DNA from: Alphaproteobacteria bacterium
Lineage (GTDB): Bacteria; Pseudomonadota; Alphaproteobacteria; Micropepsales; Micropepsaceae
Direction: 5' to 3'
Length of the DNA: 64,000 nucleotides
NCBI GenBank assembly: GCA_025350465.1
Contig: JANXXU010000002.1
Location: 1 to 64,000 of the forward strand
Below the pieces are notes generated by a model. That model did no database searches and was not told the origin of the DNA. It saw only the letters and a list, made by a program, of their open reading frames with translations. The translations under genes were made by a program, and so were the position numbers. Shown here one piece after another: positions 10,778 through 21,666 of this stretch. The number at the start of each line of letters is the position of its first letter. The first letter of the stretch is position 1.

Positions 10778-11803
10778 ATGACCATGTTCGTCCGTGGGCT
10801 GATCGTTTTGGCCTGTGCCCTCGCACTCGCCGCCTGTGCAACCAACGTGGTTCAGGAAAAGGCAACACGCTTCGACCAGGGCATAGCGGCCTATGACGCC
10901 GGCGATTTTGCACAGGCCTATCAAATTTGGAGCAAACTCGCGGATGAAAACGATCTCGCCGCCATGCGCAACACTGCAAACCTTCTGCGCCAAGGCAAGG
11001 GCGTCGCTAAGGATGAGCATGCGGCCTTCGAGCTTTATAAGGAAGCGGCCGAAAAGGGCCTCGTGACGGCGATGGCGAATGTCGCCGACATGTATTTGGC
11101 CGGTGAAGGTGTCGCGCGCGATCCAAAGGCTGCCGCAGGGTGGTACGCACGCGCCGGCATTGCCGGCTTGTCACTGGCCCAAGTCAGACTCGCGGACCTC
11201 TATCTGCAAGGCACCGGTGTCGGCAAAGATCGGGCCAAAGCGCAAGCCCTGCTCGAGCGCGCCGCGCGCAACGGCTATGCCCCGGCGCAAGCGCGTTTAC
11301 GAGATATGGGCGTTACGTTGCCGCCGGAAACGCAGCCGAGTTCATCGAGTGATGATCCTTGGCGCGGTTCGAACTACGTCGCGCCGAGCGAACCTCGGCC
11401 CGTCGTGCTACCTGCGGAACAAGCACACCGGCCGGTGCCCGGCGACGCGCTAACGCCGGACATGGTTTCATCGATGGGCGCGGATGACGCCATTGTGATG
11501 AAAGAAGGACTCACCGCTTATCAGGCAGGGAACAAGGTTTCGGCGTTCACGTCATGGCGCCAAGAAGCCGACAAGGGCGTTCCGGAAGCCCAGACGCGCG
11601 TAGCCTTGCTGTATGCGCGCGGCGAAGGGACCAAACGGGACATGATAGAGGCTTATCACTGGCTCAGATTGGCGGCCGCCCAAGGAAATGCAGGTGCTTG
11701 GATCGAGCTACCTCAGGTTGCAGCCGAACTCTCCCCCGCGGAGCGCGCCATGGGGGAATCCATTGTCCGCTTGCCGAACGGCGCGCAAAATAAGCCCCCT
11801 TGA
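10778..11803 (+). CDS. Sel1-like repeat lipoprotein
   Basis: 341 residues. The signal peptide ends in the lipobox L-A-A-C20, so it is probably a lipoprotein. Sel1-like repeats of about 36 residues follow: a block from about 35 to 180 (LADENDLAAMRNTANLLRQ, then AAEKGLVTAMANVADMY and AGIAGLSLAQVRLADLY) and another around 260-310 ending in HWLRLAAAQGNAGAWIEL. These repeats mediate protein-protein contacts. The region 185-235 is a low-complexity linker. In-frame ATG codons at 10727, 10760 and 10784 are alternatives; I chose the one giving a compact signal peptide. Divergent from pdxH. Confidence 0.78.
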   Translation: MTMFVRGLIVLACALALAACATNVVQEKATRFDQGIAAYDAGDFAQAYQIWSKLADENDLAAMRNTANLLRQGKGVAKDEHAAFELYKEAAEKGLVTAMANVADMYLAGEGVARDPKAAAGWYARAGIAGLSLAQVRLADLYLQGTGVGKDRAKAQALLERAARNGYAPAQARLRDMGVTLPPETQPSSSSDDPWRGSNYVAPSEPRPVVLPAEQAHRPVPGDALTPDMVSSMGADDAIVMKEGLTAYQAGNKVSAFTSWRQEADKGVPEAQTRVALLYARGEGTKRDMIEAYHWLRLAAAQGNAGAWIELPQVAAELSPAERAMGESIVRLPNGAQNKPP

Positions 11804-11929
11804 GGATATTAATCTCGTTCACCATTTGCCCCCGACGGTTGCGTCATAGTATGGCAGTGGCGGGATGGGGGCCTCTCTATATCTTAAATCGATGGCGCAA
11901 TTGAAATCGCTGTTTGAACGCGACGGCTG

Positions 11930-13000
11930 ATGTACGAACTCTACTCATTGTTTGGGGTGCCTCGCTCCGCAACCGACGAGGAAATCAAACAAGCGTTTCG
12001 CACTCTGGCGAAACGTTTTCACCCCGACACGTCCGAAGGGGCAGCCGACAAGGGCCGGCGCTTCAAGGATTTGAGTTCGGCCTATGAAATTCTCGGCGAC
12101 CCGATCAAGCGGCGCGCCTACGACCGTGGCGAGATCGACGGTTACGGCAACCCGCGCGCCGGCTATGCGCCTCGCGCCGAGCGCGAGCCGGAGCGCGAAC
12201 GTGAGCGCGCGAAGGACGCCAGGGCCGAGGAGAAGGAAACGGCCAGCGCACAGCGCGACAGCACACGCTCAAACGGCGGCGCCTCGGCGGCGTTTCGCTC
12301 GGCGTTCGAAAAGGCATTCGGCAACGGCCCCGCCGCAAACGGCGCGGCCGCCAACGGCGCCAACGCCAACGGCGATGCACGCAAGCAAAGCCGCGTGGAG
12401 GATTTGTTCTCGGAGTTCTTCGGCGACCGCTCGACGGGCAAGAAGCGCCCGGCTCACGGCAAAGGCCTCGACACCAGCTACGACCTTGCAGTGACGTTTG
12501 AGGAAGCGGCGCTCGGCGGCACGCGTCGCGTCAAGATGCCCAACGGCAAGCGCTTCGACGTTCGTGTGCCTGTCGGCACGCGCGAAGGGCAAGCCATTCG
12601 GCTAAAGGGTTTAGGCGAGAGTGGCGCCGCCGGAGGCCAGGACGGCGACGCGATGATCACGGTCAACATCGAGCCGCACCCCTTCTTCCGCCGCGAGGGG
12701 CGCGACATCCACCTCGATCTGCCCATTACGCTCACCGAAGCGCTGCAAGGCGCGAAGATCAAAGTGCCGACGTTGCACGGATCGGTGACAATGGTCATTC
12801 CGCCAAGCGCCAATGCGGGTCAGGTCTTCCGGCTCAAGGGCAAAGGCATTCCGAGCCACGCCATCCACCCGGCCGGCGACGAATTCGTCACGCTGCAGAT
12901 CATGCTGCCCGACAAGACCGACGCCAATCTCGCCGACGTCGTCAAGCGGTGGGAGGCAGCCAACCCCTACAACCCGCGCAAGCGGTTTGGGGAACAATAA
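11930..13000 (+). CDS. DnaJ-class co-chaperone lacking the zinc-finger domain (CbpA-like)
   Basis: 356 residues. The J domain spans about 1-65 with the Hsp70-stimulating HPD at 31-33. A long charged, Ala/Asn-rich linker follows (about 75-170, with repeated ANG units). Two beta-rich C-terminal substrate-binding domains run from about 180 to 345 (TSYDLAVTFEEAALGG, then PLPITLTEAL-like DLPITLTEALQGAKIKVPT). No CxxCxGxG zinc-binding repeats are present, so this is a type II/CbpA-type protein rather than DnaJ proper. It should deliver unfolded clients to DnaK. The start is at the first residue of the J domain. Confidence 0.9.
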   Translation: MYELYSLFGVPRSATDEEIKQAFRTLAKRFHPDTSEGAADKGRRFKDLSSAYEILGDPIKRRAYDRGEIDGYGNPRAGYAPRAEREPERERERAKDARAEEKETASAQRDSTRSNGGASAAFRSAFEKAFGNGPAANGAAANGANANGDARKQSRVEDLFSEFFGDRSTGKKRPAHGKGLDTSYDLAVTFEEAALGGTRRVKMPNGKRFDVRVPVGTREGQAIRLKGLGESGAAGGQDGDAMITVNIEPHPFFRREGRDIHLDLPITLTEALQGAKIKVPTLHGSVTMVIPPSANAGQVFRLKGKGIPSHAIHPAGDEFVTLQIMLPDKTDANLADVVKRWEAANPYNPRKRFGEQ

Positions 13001-13014
13001 GTTCCTCAACTTCG

Positions 13015-13034
13015 CCCCCGCGACTGCGTGGGGG
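13015..13034 (+). terminator. Hairpin after the dnaJ-like gene
   Basis: CCCCCGCG (13015-13022) pairs with CGTGGGGG (13027-13034) around a 4-nt loop, with one G-U pair. It lies 15 bp after the stop codon and before the TPP riboswitch, so it can separate the two transcription units. The flank GGGGGAGGAAAGA recurs in the hairpin at 43445-43482. Confidence 0.45.
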
Positions 13035-13070
13035 GAGGAAAGACGTGACCGCAGCGACCTGTTGGAGTAG

Positions 13071-15035
<1,965 letters not shown>

Positions 15036-15070
15036 TTAGGCTGGCATTAACCGGCGGGTCCGGCGCCCGC

Positions 15071-15099
15071 TTGCGGCAACGAAACCGAAAGCATATTAG
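15071..15099 (+). promoter_or_regulatory. Putative promoter of the efflux operon
   Basis: TTGCGG (15071-15076) and TATTAG (15094-15099) are separated by 17 bp, a reasonable sigma-70 pair. The -10 region overlaps the left edge of a perfect palindrome, and the first gene starts about 50 bp further on. Confidence 0.45.
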
Positions 15100-15117
15100 A
15101 CTAGACCGTCTAGTCTA
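15097..15117. promoter_or_regulatory. Palindromic operator, probably for the TetR regulator at 17819
   Basis: TAGACTAGAC-C-GTCTAGTCTA is a perfect 10+1+10 palindrome starting at the likely -10 box of the emrA-like gene. It is nested inside a second inverted repeat, CGAAACCGAAA (15080-15090) and TTTCGGTTTCG (15121-15131). Position and symmetry suit binding of a dimeric TetR protein, which the operon itself encodes. Confidence 0.7.
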
Positions 15118-15150
15118 CTTTTTCGGTTTCGCTGGCGCCAAACGGGGGCC

Positions 15151-16239
15151 GTGGCTTTGCGTAGAAATATTCTCATCAGCGTCGGCGCGATCGCCGGCCT
15201 TGCGGCGCTTTATATCGGCATTATGTGGCTGACGCTGTGGCGCTTCCAAGTTTCCACCGACAACGCCGCCGTTCAAGCCGACATCGCGACGATCGCGCCG
15301 AAGCTTTCGGGCTATGTCGCCGAAGTAAACGTCGCCGACAATCAGACGGTGCGGCGCGGCGATGTCCTCATGACGCTCGACACCTCCGATATTCTCCCGC
15401 GTGTCGACCAAGCACGTGCGACCGTCGACGCCAAGAAAGCGGCGATCAAGAACATCGACGCGAAGGGCGTCTTGCAGAGGGCGATGATTGCCCAAGCCCA
15501 AGCCTCGGTCGTCAGCGCGCAAGCTGACGCGGCGCGCGGTGGCAAAGACCTCGCCCGCTACCAACGTCTAGCGCGACGCGGTTACGCAAGCAGCCAAAAG
15601 TTGGAACTGACGCGCGCCGATGCGGACCGATTTGCCGCTGCGGTCACGCACGCGCGCGCGGCCCTCGAGGCCGAGCGCGATCAGATCGGTGTCATCGAAA
15701 CGTCGAAAGTACAGGCTCAAGCCGACCTGGAGCAGGCCGAAGCGCAGTTGGCGCTGGCCCAGAGCGATCTCACCAACGCAAAGATCATCGCACCGATCGC
15801 TGGCGTCGTCGGCAATCGCACGGTCCGTACCGGCCAATACGTGCGTGCCGGCGCTCAGGTTATGGCGATCGTGCCGCTGCCGCTCGTTTACGTCGTCGCG
15901 AACTTCAAGGAGACGCAAGTCAGTCACATGCGGCGCGGACAGGCAGTGGCGATCAGCATCGACGCCCTGCCCGGCATGGCGTTCGAAGGGCGCGTCGACA
16001 GCTTTGCGCCGGCGAGCGGATCGCTCTTCAGTTTGCTGCCGCCGGAGAACGCGACAGGCAACTACACCAAGATCGTGCAACGCATACCCGTGAAGATTGC
16101 GGTCGAAGGCGACATCGCCAAAATTGCGCTCCTGAGGCCCGGCATGTCGGCGGGCGTCGTCATCGACATGCGCGACGCCGGCGAGCGCGAGCCGGTTCCG
16201 GCCAAGTCGGCGCCGCAAAACGCGGACGCGCAACATTGA
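15151..16239 (+). CDS. HlyD/EmrA-family efflux periplasmic adaptor
   Basis: 362 residues. One transmembrane anchor lies near 8-28, followed by the biotinyl-lipoyl-like half (APKLSGYVAEVNVADNQTVRRGDVLMTLD), a coiled-coil hairpin rich in Ala, Gln and Lys (about 85-205), and the second lipoyl half (APIAGVVGNRTVRTGQYVRAG). This is the EmrA/VceA-type membrane fusion protein that links an inner-membrane MFS pump to an outer-membrane channel. GTG 15151 follows GGGGG. Its stop overlaps the start of the EmrB-like gene. No TolC-like outer-membrane factor is adjacent. Confidence 0.9.
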   Translation: MALRRNILISVGAIAGLAALYIGIMWLTLWRFQVSTDNAAVQADIATIAPKLSGYVAEVNVADNQTVRRGDVLMTLDTSDILPRVDQARATVDAKKAAIKNIDAKGVLQRAMIAQAQASVVSAQADAARGGKDLARYQRLARRGYASSQKLELTRADADRFAAAVTHARAALEAERDQIGVIETSKVQAQADLEQAEAQLALAQSDLTNAKIIAPIAGVVGNRTVRTGQYVRAGAQVMAIVPLPLVYVVANFKETQVSHMRRGQAVAISIDALPGMAFEGRVDSFAPASGSLFSLLPPENATGNYTKIVQRIPVKIAVEGDIAKIALLRPGMSAGVVIDMRDAGEREPVPAKSAPQNADAQH

Positions 16240-17822
16240 GCGGATCCCCCGCCAGCGCTCGACCTACGCCTGCGTCCAGTCCGCCGCTGACGGCACGCAC
16301 GCTCATCGGCTTCTTCGCCATGGCCTTCGGAATGTTCATGGCAATCTTGGATATTCAAATCGTGTCGGCGTCGCTTGCCGAGATTCAAGCGGGCCTTTCG
16401 GCGTCGGCCGACGAAATCACTTGGGTCCAGACCTCGTATCTGATTGCCGAAGTGGTGATGATCCCGCTTTCTGGCTATCTGTCGCGCCTGCTCTCGACGC
16501 GCATCCTATTCGTGATTTCGGCGAGCTCGTTCACGGCGATGAGCGTGCTGTGCGCGATGTCGACGTCGATCGAACAAATGATGGTGTTTCGCGCGTTGCA
16601 GGGGTTCCTGGGCGGCGCGATGATCCCGACCGTCGTCGCCGGCTCCTACATGATGTTCGGGCAAGGACGCGCGGCGGGCATCAGCGTCGTTGTCGGGTTG
16701 ATCGCGACGCTTGCGCCCACCGTCGGTCCGACGCTCGGCGGATATCTGACACACGCACTCTCCTGGCACTGGCTGTTCCTGATCAACGTGCCCATCGGCA
16801 TCGTCATCACCAGCATCGTCTGGTCGCTCGTCGATATCGACAAACCGAATTGGAAGCTGCTCGAAGGCATCGACCTAACCGGCCTTGCCCTAATGGCGAT
16901 GTTCTTAGGCTCGACCGAGTACGTGCTCGAGGAAGGAACGCGCAAGAACTGGTTCGAGGACGAGGGCATCCGCACCTTTGCGGTCATCGCCGTACTCGGT
17001 GGCATCGCCTTTTTCATGCGGGTGCTGAGCGCCAAGAACCCGATCGTCAATCTGAAAGTCTTCCGTGATCGCAATTTTAGTCTCGGCACGGCCTATGGCT
17101 TCATCCTCGGCATCGGCCTCTATGGCATCGTCTATTTGATGCCCGCCTTTCTCGGGCGCGTGCGCGGCTACAACAGCTTGCAGATCGGCGAGATGTTGTT
17201 CGTCACCGGCATCTTTCAGTTCATCAGCGCGCCGATCGCGGGCATCTTGTCGCGCCGCTTCGATACACGATTGGTGCTTCTGGGCGGGCTCGTCCTCATG
17301 GCGCTGTCGTCCTATATGTTGTCGGGCGTAACCTCCGATTGGAGCTTCGACGAATTCCTCGTGCCGCAGATTATGCGCGGCGCGGGGCTCATGTTTTGCA
17401 TGATCCCGGCGAACGTGCTCGCAATGTCCAGTCAGGAAGGCGACACGCTCAAAGACGCTTCCGGCCTGTACAATCTAATGCGAAATCTGGGCGGCGCGCT
17501 CGGCCTTGCGGTACTGAACACCGAGCTCACGGATCGGCTTGCTTTTCATTACGAGCGGCTGGGCGAAAGTCTCAACGCGGGCCGCGCGGTCGCCGAAGAT
17601 TCGCTCGCGGGGCTCACCCAACGCTTCTCCGACATGATGCCGGGGGAAGCGGACCTTGGTGCTCTCAAAGCCATCTCCGGTTTTGTGCGCCAGCAAGCAG
17701 CGACGATGGCGTTCGCCGATTGCTTCCTATTGCTGGCCATCATCTACGCACTTGCGGTGCTCACCGTCCCCCTGCTCGGCAAGCCGCGCCACCTTGTCGA
17801 AGAGATGTTGGAGCCGGCATGA
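16236..17822 (+). CDS. DHA2-family MFS drug exporter (EmrB/QacA type)
   Basis: 528 residues with about 14 predicted transmembrane helices. DHA2 signatures include MAILDIQIVSASLAEIQ in TM1 (the D-x-x-I/T-V motif), RALQGFLGGAMIPTVVA, and the antiporter motif C region PTVGPTLGGYL. It should export hydrophobic toxic compounds in exchange for protons, through the adjacent adaptor. The apparent start is TTG 16236, overlapping the adaptor stop by 4 nt; a later ATG would lose part of the N-terminal cytosolic tail only. The gene end overlaps the TetR gene ATG. Confidence 0.9.
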   Translation: MSGSPASARPTPASSPPLTARTLIGFFAMAFGMFMAILDIQIVSASLAEIQAGLSASADEITWVQTSYLIAEVVMIPLSGYLSRLLSTRILFVISASSFTAMSVLCAMSTSIEQMMVFRALQGFLGGAMIPTVVAGSYMMFGQGRAAGISVVVGLIATLAPTVGPTLGGYLTHALSWHWLFLINVPIGIVITSIVWSLVDIDKPNWKLLEGIDLTGLALMAMFLGSTEYVLEEGTRKNWFEDEGIRTFAVIAVLGGIAFFMRVLSAKNPIVNLKVFRDRNFSLGTAYGFILGIGLYGIVYLMPAFLGRVRGYNSLQIGEMLFVTGIFQFISAPIAGILSRRFDTRLVLLGGLVLMALSSYMLSGVTSDWSFDEFLVPQIMRGAGLMFCMIPANVLAMSSQEGDTLKDASGLYNLMRNLGGALGLAVLNTELTDRLAFHYERLGESLNAGRAVAEDSLAGLTQRFSDMMPGEADLGALKAISGFVRQQAATMAFADCFLLLAIIYALAVLTVPLLGKPRHLVEEMLEPA

Positions 17823-18442
17823 AGAAGGGCGCGGCAGCGGCGTTGGCGACAAACGGATCGACCGGCCGGCGAGAGCGGATCCTGGCGGCCGCCGCCAAGG
17901 TGTTCCGGACGCAAGGCTACGACGCGCCGATGGACGAGATCGCCGCCGAGGCCGATGTCGCCAAGCAGACGCTCTACAACCAATTCGGCTCAAAGGAAGA
18001 TCTATTTCGCGCATTGATCGCGGAGCGAGCGTCGGCGCTGCAAGCCCAGTTGATGGATGCGTCGCACAGCGCGAAGCCGCGCGACGTGCTCATCCGGTTG
18101 GTGCGCGAATATTACGCGCTGGGTCTCACGCCGAACGGCCTCGACTTCATGCGCATGTTGATCTCGGTCTCGGGCCGCTTTCCGGAAATGGCGCGCGATT
18201 TCTATGAGGTCGGTCCGGGACGTACACTGAGCGCCCTCGCCCAATGGATCGAAGGCGAGGTCCGGCTCGGACGGATGTCGGTCAGAGAGCCGCGGGTGGC
18301 CGCAGAGCATTTCCTTTCGATGATCCTGGGTCACGTGCAGTTGCGCGGACTTCTAAATGTTGGCCGCGCGCTGCCCTCGCGCGAGATCGAGCGCCGTGCC
18401 GCCTATTGCGCCGACACGTTCCTGAAGGCTCACACCCGATGA
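17819..18442 (+). CDS. TetR-family regulator of the efflux operon
   Basis: 207 residues. The N-terminal helix-turn-helix spans about 18-65 (RERILAAAAKVFRTQGYDAPMDEIAAEADVAKQTLYNQFGSKEDLF, written here in two halves at the HTH: MDEIAAEADVAKQ and TLYNQFGSKEDLF). The ligand-binding C-terminal domain resembles the AcrR/YfiR-type C-terminal family. ATG 17819 overlaps the stop of the MFS gene (ATGA), so it is the last gene of the operon and likely autoregulates it through the palindrome at 15097-15117. The frame is open much earlier but that part lies antisense in phase to the MFS gene. Confidence 0.9.
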   Translation: MKKGAAAALATNGSTGRRERILAAAAKVFRTQGYDAPMDEIAAEADVAKQTLYNQFGSKEDLFRALIAERASALQAQLMDASHSAKPRDVLIRLVREYYALGLTPNGLDFMRMLISVSGRFPEMARDFYEVGPGRTLSALAQWIEGEVRLGRMSVREPRVAAEHFLSMILGHVQLRGLLNVGRALPSREIERRAAYCADTFLKAHTR

Positions 18443-18605
18443 ATATTTACGTTTGACAGGCCGTTGACTTCGGTTGGCTGTTATTCAGCGCGTTTTCGGT
18501 ACACTGGTCTGAGGCGAAACAGCCACAGTTAACCAAAACACACGTCAGCCGCGAAGAATTCTCCCCAGTACGCTTGACGGGACCCCGGGTAATCGTGCCG
18601 ATTCT

Positions 18606-18623
18606 CCCCAACAAAAGTTGGGG
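18606..18623 (+). promoter_or_regulatory. Hairpin covering the ribosome binding region of the autotransporter gene
   Basis: CCCCAAC (18606-18612) pairs perfectly with GTTGGGG (18617-18623) around an AAAA loop, 7 nt before ATG 18631. The right arm supplies the G-rich part of the only Shine-Dalgarno-like sequence (GGGGTGGG), so folding would hide it. Such a hairpin could act as a translational switch or thermometer; this is inference. Confidence 0.4.
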
Positions 18624-18630
18624 TGGGTCC

Positions 18631-20451
18631 ATGGAAGACGCGCGTATCCGCGCCTTTTCGCGTTTGGTTGGTTCAAAAATTCAAACGCTGATCCTCCCCA
18701 TGGTGGCGAGCGCTGCGCTCTTCGCCGCGTCGGGCACCGCGCAAGCGACTCCGATCTGTCAAAACCTCGGGGCCACCGACCCCATGACGGCTGGCGACGA
18801 CACTTGCAAAATCACAAGCCCGCAATCAGGTCCCCTTGACGCGCTTGGAAACGGCACCGTCGGGGATACATTGCAGCTCGACGGCACGGGCGGATCGTTT
18901 TCGTTTGATACTTCCACCATCACCGCAGGCGGGTTTGTAAACTTCGAGAACGCGGCGGTCCTAGGCCCCGTCACGCTTACGGGCGTGAACACCGGCGCAC
19001 TGAGCTGGACGGTCACGTCCGGAACACTCACCATCGCCAACTCAAATGCGCTCAACGCCGCCACGTCAGTCACGGTGGCCTCGGCTGGAACCATAACGGC
19101 TACGGTTTCTTACGCCACCAATGTGCTGGTCAACCACGGCTTCGTTGAGGGCAATGCAACGTTCAATGGAACTTTGACCCTAGCCGCCGTGACAAACGAT
19201 GGAACGCTGGCACCCGGCGTCGGCGTGGGCAACATCGGCACAATGACTGTTGCCGGCAATTACACGACCGAGGTCCTCGCCCATGCCAACATGGACGTCA
19301 ATCTGGTCACCGGCGCGAGCGATTTCATTCACGTCACCGGCTCGACTGGCGGTGGAACACTGATCGCCATCAATCCGACAAATGTTTCGCCGGGCATCGC
19401 GACCACCGGCAACGGCATCCTTCTCTGGCGGATCGAGGGTAGCGGAGCCATCAATCAATTTGGCTTGGCGGCGCCAGTGGTCAGCACCAACACTCCCTAT
19501 CAATATTTGCTGAACTACGTGACCGACTATTCCGGCCCCAGCGACGGTCTGTTTTTGAAGTCGGCGCTGCGTCAGGAGTTCTACGGCGACGCAGCGTTGT
19601 TGTCGGGTGAGCAGGCGACGATCCGCACTTGCTTCCGCAGCGATCAGCGTATTCCCGATTCGCCGCGCGGGCGCGAGAACGTGCGTGCCTGGACCGACCT
19701 CAAGACCGCGTCGTTCAAGACGGACGTCCAGAGCGGCATCAAAATGGACGAGAAGATGAACTGCGTCACCGGCGGCATCGACCTCGGCTTGGGCGAAGGC
19801 ATCCGTTTCGGCGTCGTGGGTGGCTACGGCGGCTCGTCAATCAATGTGACGACGCCAGGCGGGATTGGAACCCTAGATGGCACAACGACCGCCGTTGAAG
19901 GGCTGTTTTCGATGGGCACGCCGCAATACTTCTTCAACGTGACGGCGGGTTACGCGACCACGGATTGGACCTTCGACGGCCCCGCGCCGCTTTCGATTGA
20001 TGCCACGCACGGCGCCACGCAAAAGGGCGTCATTGGTTCGGCCGAGGCGGGCACCACAGTGAATTTGACGCCGTTCCGCTTTAAGTTCATCGCCGCGGTG
20101 AACTATGACCACACGAGTTGCGGCAACAATTGTCTGCTCAATGGAACGACCGAAAGCACGGGCATTTTGGACGCCAAGGGCACGATCCGCGTTGAAGCAA
20201 TGACGCACCAAATCAATCCGTATGTCGCCGTGTCATTCTCCGACGACCTTTCGAAGGGCGACACCGTGTCGTTCGGTAGCCAGACGCTGACGGCGGACAC
20301 GGGGCATAATCTGTTGACGCTGAACGCCGGCTTCAACGCTCCGGTCGATGAAGGGGTCCTAGTCTTCGGCGACGCCTCCGTGCTCGACGGAATGGGTAAC
20401 ACGGGCACCACAGGTTACTCGATCGCCGGTGGCCTTAAGGCCTATTGGTAG
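18631..20451 (+). CDS. Autotransporter-like outer-membrane protein
   Basis: 606 residues. The long charged N-terminus followed by a hydrophobic core ends in ASGTAQA|TP, a good Sec cleavage site near residue 39. The passenger (about 40-320) is Gly/Thr/Asn-rich and contains short repeats such as GTLTIANSNALN and TLAPGVGVGNIGTMTVAGNYT of the autotransporter-associated beta-helix type. From about 330 a barrel domain follows, with alternating strands (VRAWTDLKTASFKTD, GIDLGLGEGIRFGVVGGYGGS) and an aromatic C-terminus (YW). The protein should be displayed on the cell surface. An upstream in-frame ATG (18574) is less likely. Adhesion or another surface role cannot be specified. Confidence 0.8.
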   Translation: MEDARIRAFSRLVGSKIQTLILPMVASAALFAASGTAQATPICQNLGATDPMTAGDDTCKITSPQSGPLDALGNGTVGDTLQLDGTGGSFSFDTSTITAGGFVNFENAAVLGPVTLTGVNTGALSWTVTSGTLTIANSNALNAATSVTVASAGTITATVSYATNVLVNHGFVEGNATFNGTLTLAAVTNDGTLAPGVGVGNIGTMTVAGNYTTEVLAHANMDVNLVTGASDFIHVTGSTGGGTLIAINPTNVSPGIATTGNGILLWRIEGSGAINQFGLAAPVVSTNTPYQYLLNYVTDYSGPSDGLFLKSALRQEFYGDAALLSGEQATIRTCFRSDQRIPDSPRGRENVRAWTDLKTASFKTDVQSGIKMDEKMNCVTGGIDLGLGEGIRFGVVGGYGGSSINVTTPGGIGTLDGTTTAVEGLFSMGTPQYFFNVTAGYATTDWTFDGPAPLSIDATHGATQKGVIGSAEAGTTVNLTPFRFKFIAAVNYDHTSCGNNCLLNGTTESTGILDAKGTIRVEAMTHQINPYVAVSFSDDLSKGDTVSFGSQTLTADTGHNLLTLNAGFNAPVDEGVLVFGDASVLDGMGNTGTTGYSIAGGLKAYW

Positions 20452-20546
20452 GCGCCGCCGCCCTCGCTATTGCATCGCTTCCGGCGAACGGGAATAAGAT
20501 CGCCCCGTTTCATCCACCGGGGATGCGGACGCGCCCGCGGCCAGCC

Positions 20547-21662
20547 ATGACCGATGCAAAGTTAGACGAGCTCGCAGCGCGCCTCCTCCATCACGGCGCG
20601 GAGAAGCTTTCGCCCGGCGCTTCGGTCGTGCCTTCCATCGTCCCGGCGGCTGTGTTCCATCTGCCTGGCATTCCCTCCAACGCACCCTATCAATACGGCC
20701 GCTTTCACAATCCGACGTGGGAGGCACTTGAGGAGGCATTAGGTCTTCTTGAGGACGCAGAGACGATCTTGTTCCCGTCTGGAATGGCCGCCATAGCCGC
20801 CCTTATGTTCGCAACGGTTGCCAACGGCGAGCGAGTACTGATCCCGAGCGACGGTTATTACGCGACGCGCGCTTTGGCCGATCAGTTCTTGAAGCCACTC
20901 GGCGCTCTAATCGAAGAACGCGCGACGGCTAAGTTCCTCGACGACGGGTTTGCCGGATTCAAACTGGTGCTGGTCGAAACGCCGTCCAATCCGGGGCTCG
21001 ATGTTTGCGATATCGCGGCGGCGGCGCGCGCGGCTAAGCAAGCCGGAGCTTTGCTCGCCGTCGACAACACGACAATGACGCCGCTCGGCCAGAGGCCGCT
21101 GACGCTGGGCGCCGATGCCGTTGTCTGCGCCGATACCAAAGCAATCAATGGCCACTCCGACACACTTATGGGCCACGTTGCGACGCGCGACGGCGCCCTG
21201 GCGGCGCGGTTGCGCGATTGGCGCAAGTTCTCCGGTACCATCGCCGGGCCATTTGAAGCATGGCTTGTGCATCGAGGTTTGGAAACGCTGGAGGTACGTT
21301 TCGCGCGGATGTGCTCATCGGCGGCGACCATCGCCGACCGCCTGGCGGCTTCCAAGAAGCTCGTCGCGTTGCGCTATCCTGGACTGGCGAGCGACCCGGC
21401 CTTTGGCATCGCCAAGCGTCAGATGTCGACGTTTGGCACGTTGATCTCGCTGACCCTGCGCGACCAGATCGCCGCCGAGCGCTTCATCGAAACCTGCCCC
21501 CTCATCCAACCCTCGACCAGTTTCGGCGGTGTGAGAACCTGCGCAGAGCGTCGTGCGCGTTGGGGCGATGCGGTCGCCGAGGGCTTTATTCGCTTGTCGA
21601 TAGGGCTAGAGCCGGTTGAAGTTCTATGGCGCGCGCTCTCCGAAACGCTCGATACGGTTTGA
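20547..21662 (+). CDS. Cys/Met-metabolism PLP enzyme (cystathionine lyase-like)
   Basis: 371 residues of the trans-sulfuration PLP family. The substrate-loop region QYGRFHNPTWEALE is present, and the phosphate-binding segment reads FPSGMAAIAAL. Asp of LLAVDNTTMTP contacts the cofactor, and the Schiff-base lysine is K198 in ADTKAINGHSDTLMG. The family includes cystathionine beta- and gamma-lyases and synthases. It most resembles MetC-type lyases, but assignment of the reaction is uncertain. The start is unclear: ATG 20523 and 20547 both lack a strong Shine-Dalgarno; the open frame further up overlaps the autotransporter gene. Five bp separate it from the class V aminotransferase. Confidence 0.82.
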   Translation: MTDAKLDELAARLLHHGAEKLSPGASVVPSIVPAAVFHLPGIPSNAPYQYGRFHNPTWEALEEALGLLEDAETILFPSGMAAIAALMFATVANGERVLIPSDGYYATRALADQFLKPLGALIEERATAKFLDDGFAGFKLVLVETPSNPGLDVCDIAAAARAAKQAGALLAVDNTTMTPLGQRPLTLGADAVVCADTKAINGHSDTLMGHVATRDGALAARLRDWRKFSGTIAGPFEAWLVHRGLETLEVRFARMCSSAATIADRLAASKKLVALRYPGLASDPAFGIAKRQMSTFGTLISLTLRDQIAAERFIETCPLIQPSTSFGGVRTCAERRARWGDAVAEGFIRLSIGLEPVEVLWRALSETLDTV

Positions 21663-21666
21663 TGTG

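Noticed and set aside
18443-18605. Promoter made of two TTGAC boxes upstream of the autotransporter gene
   Set aside because: Neither box has a -10 element at a suitable distance, so I do not call a promoter.
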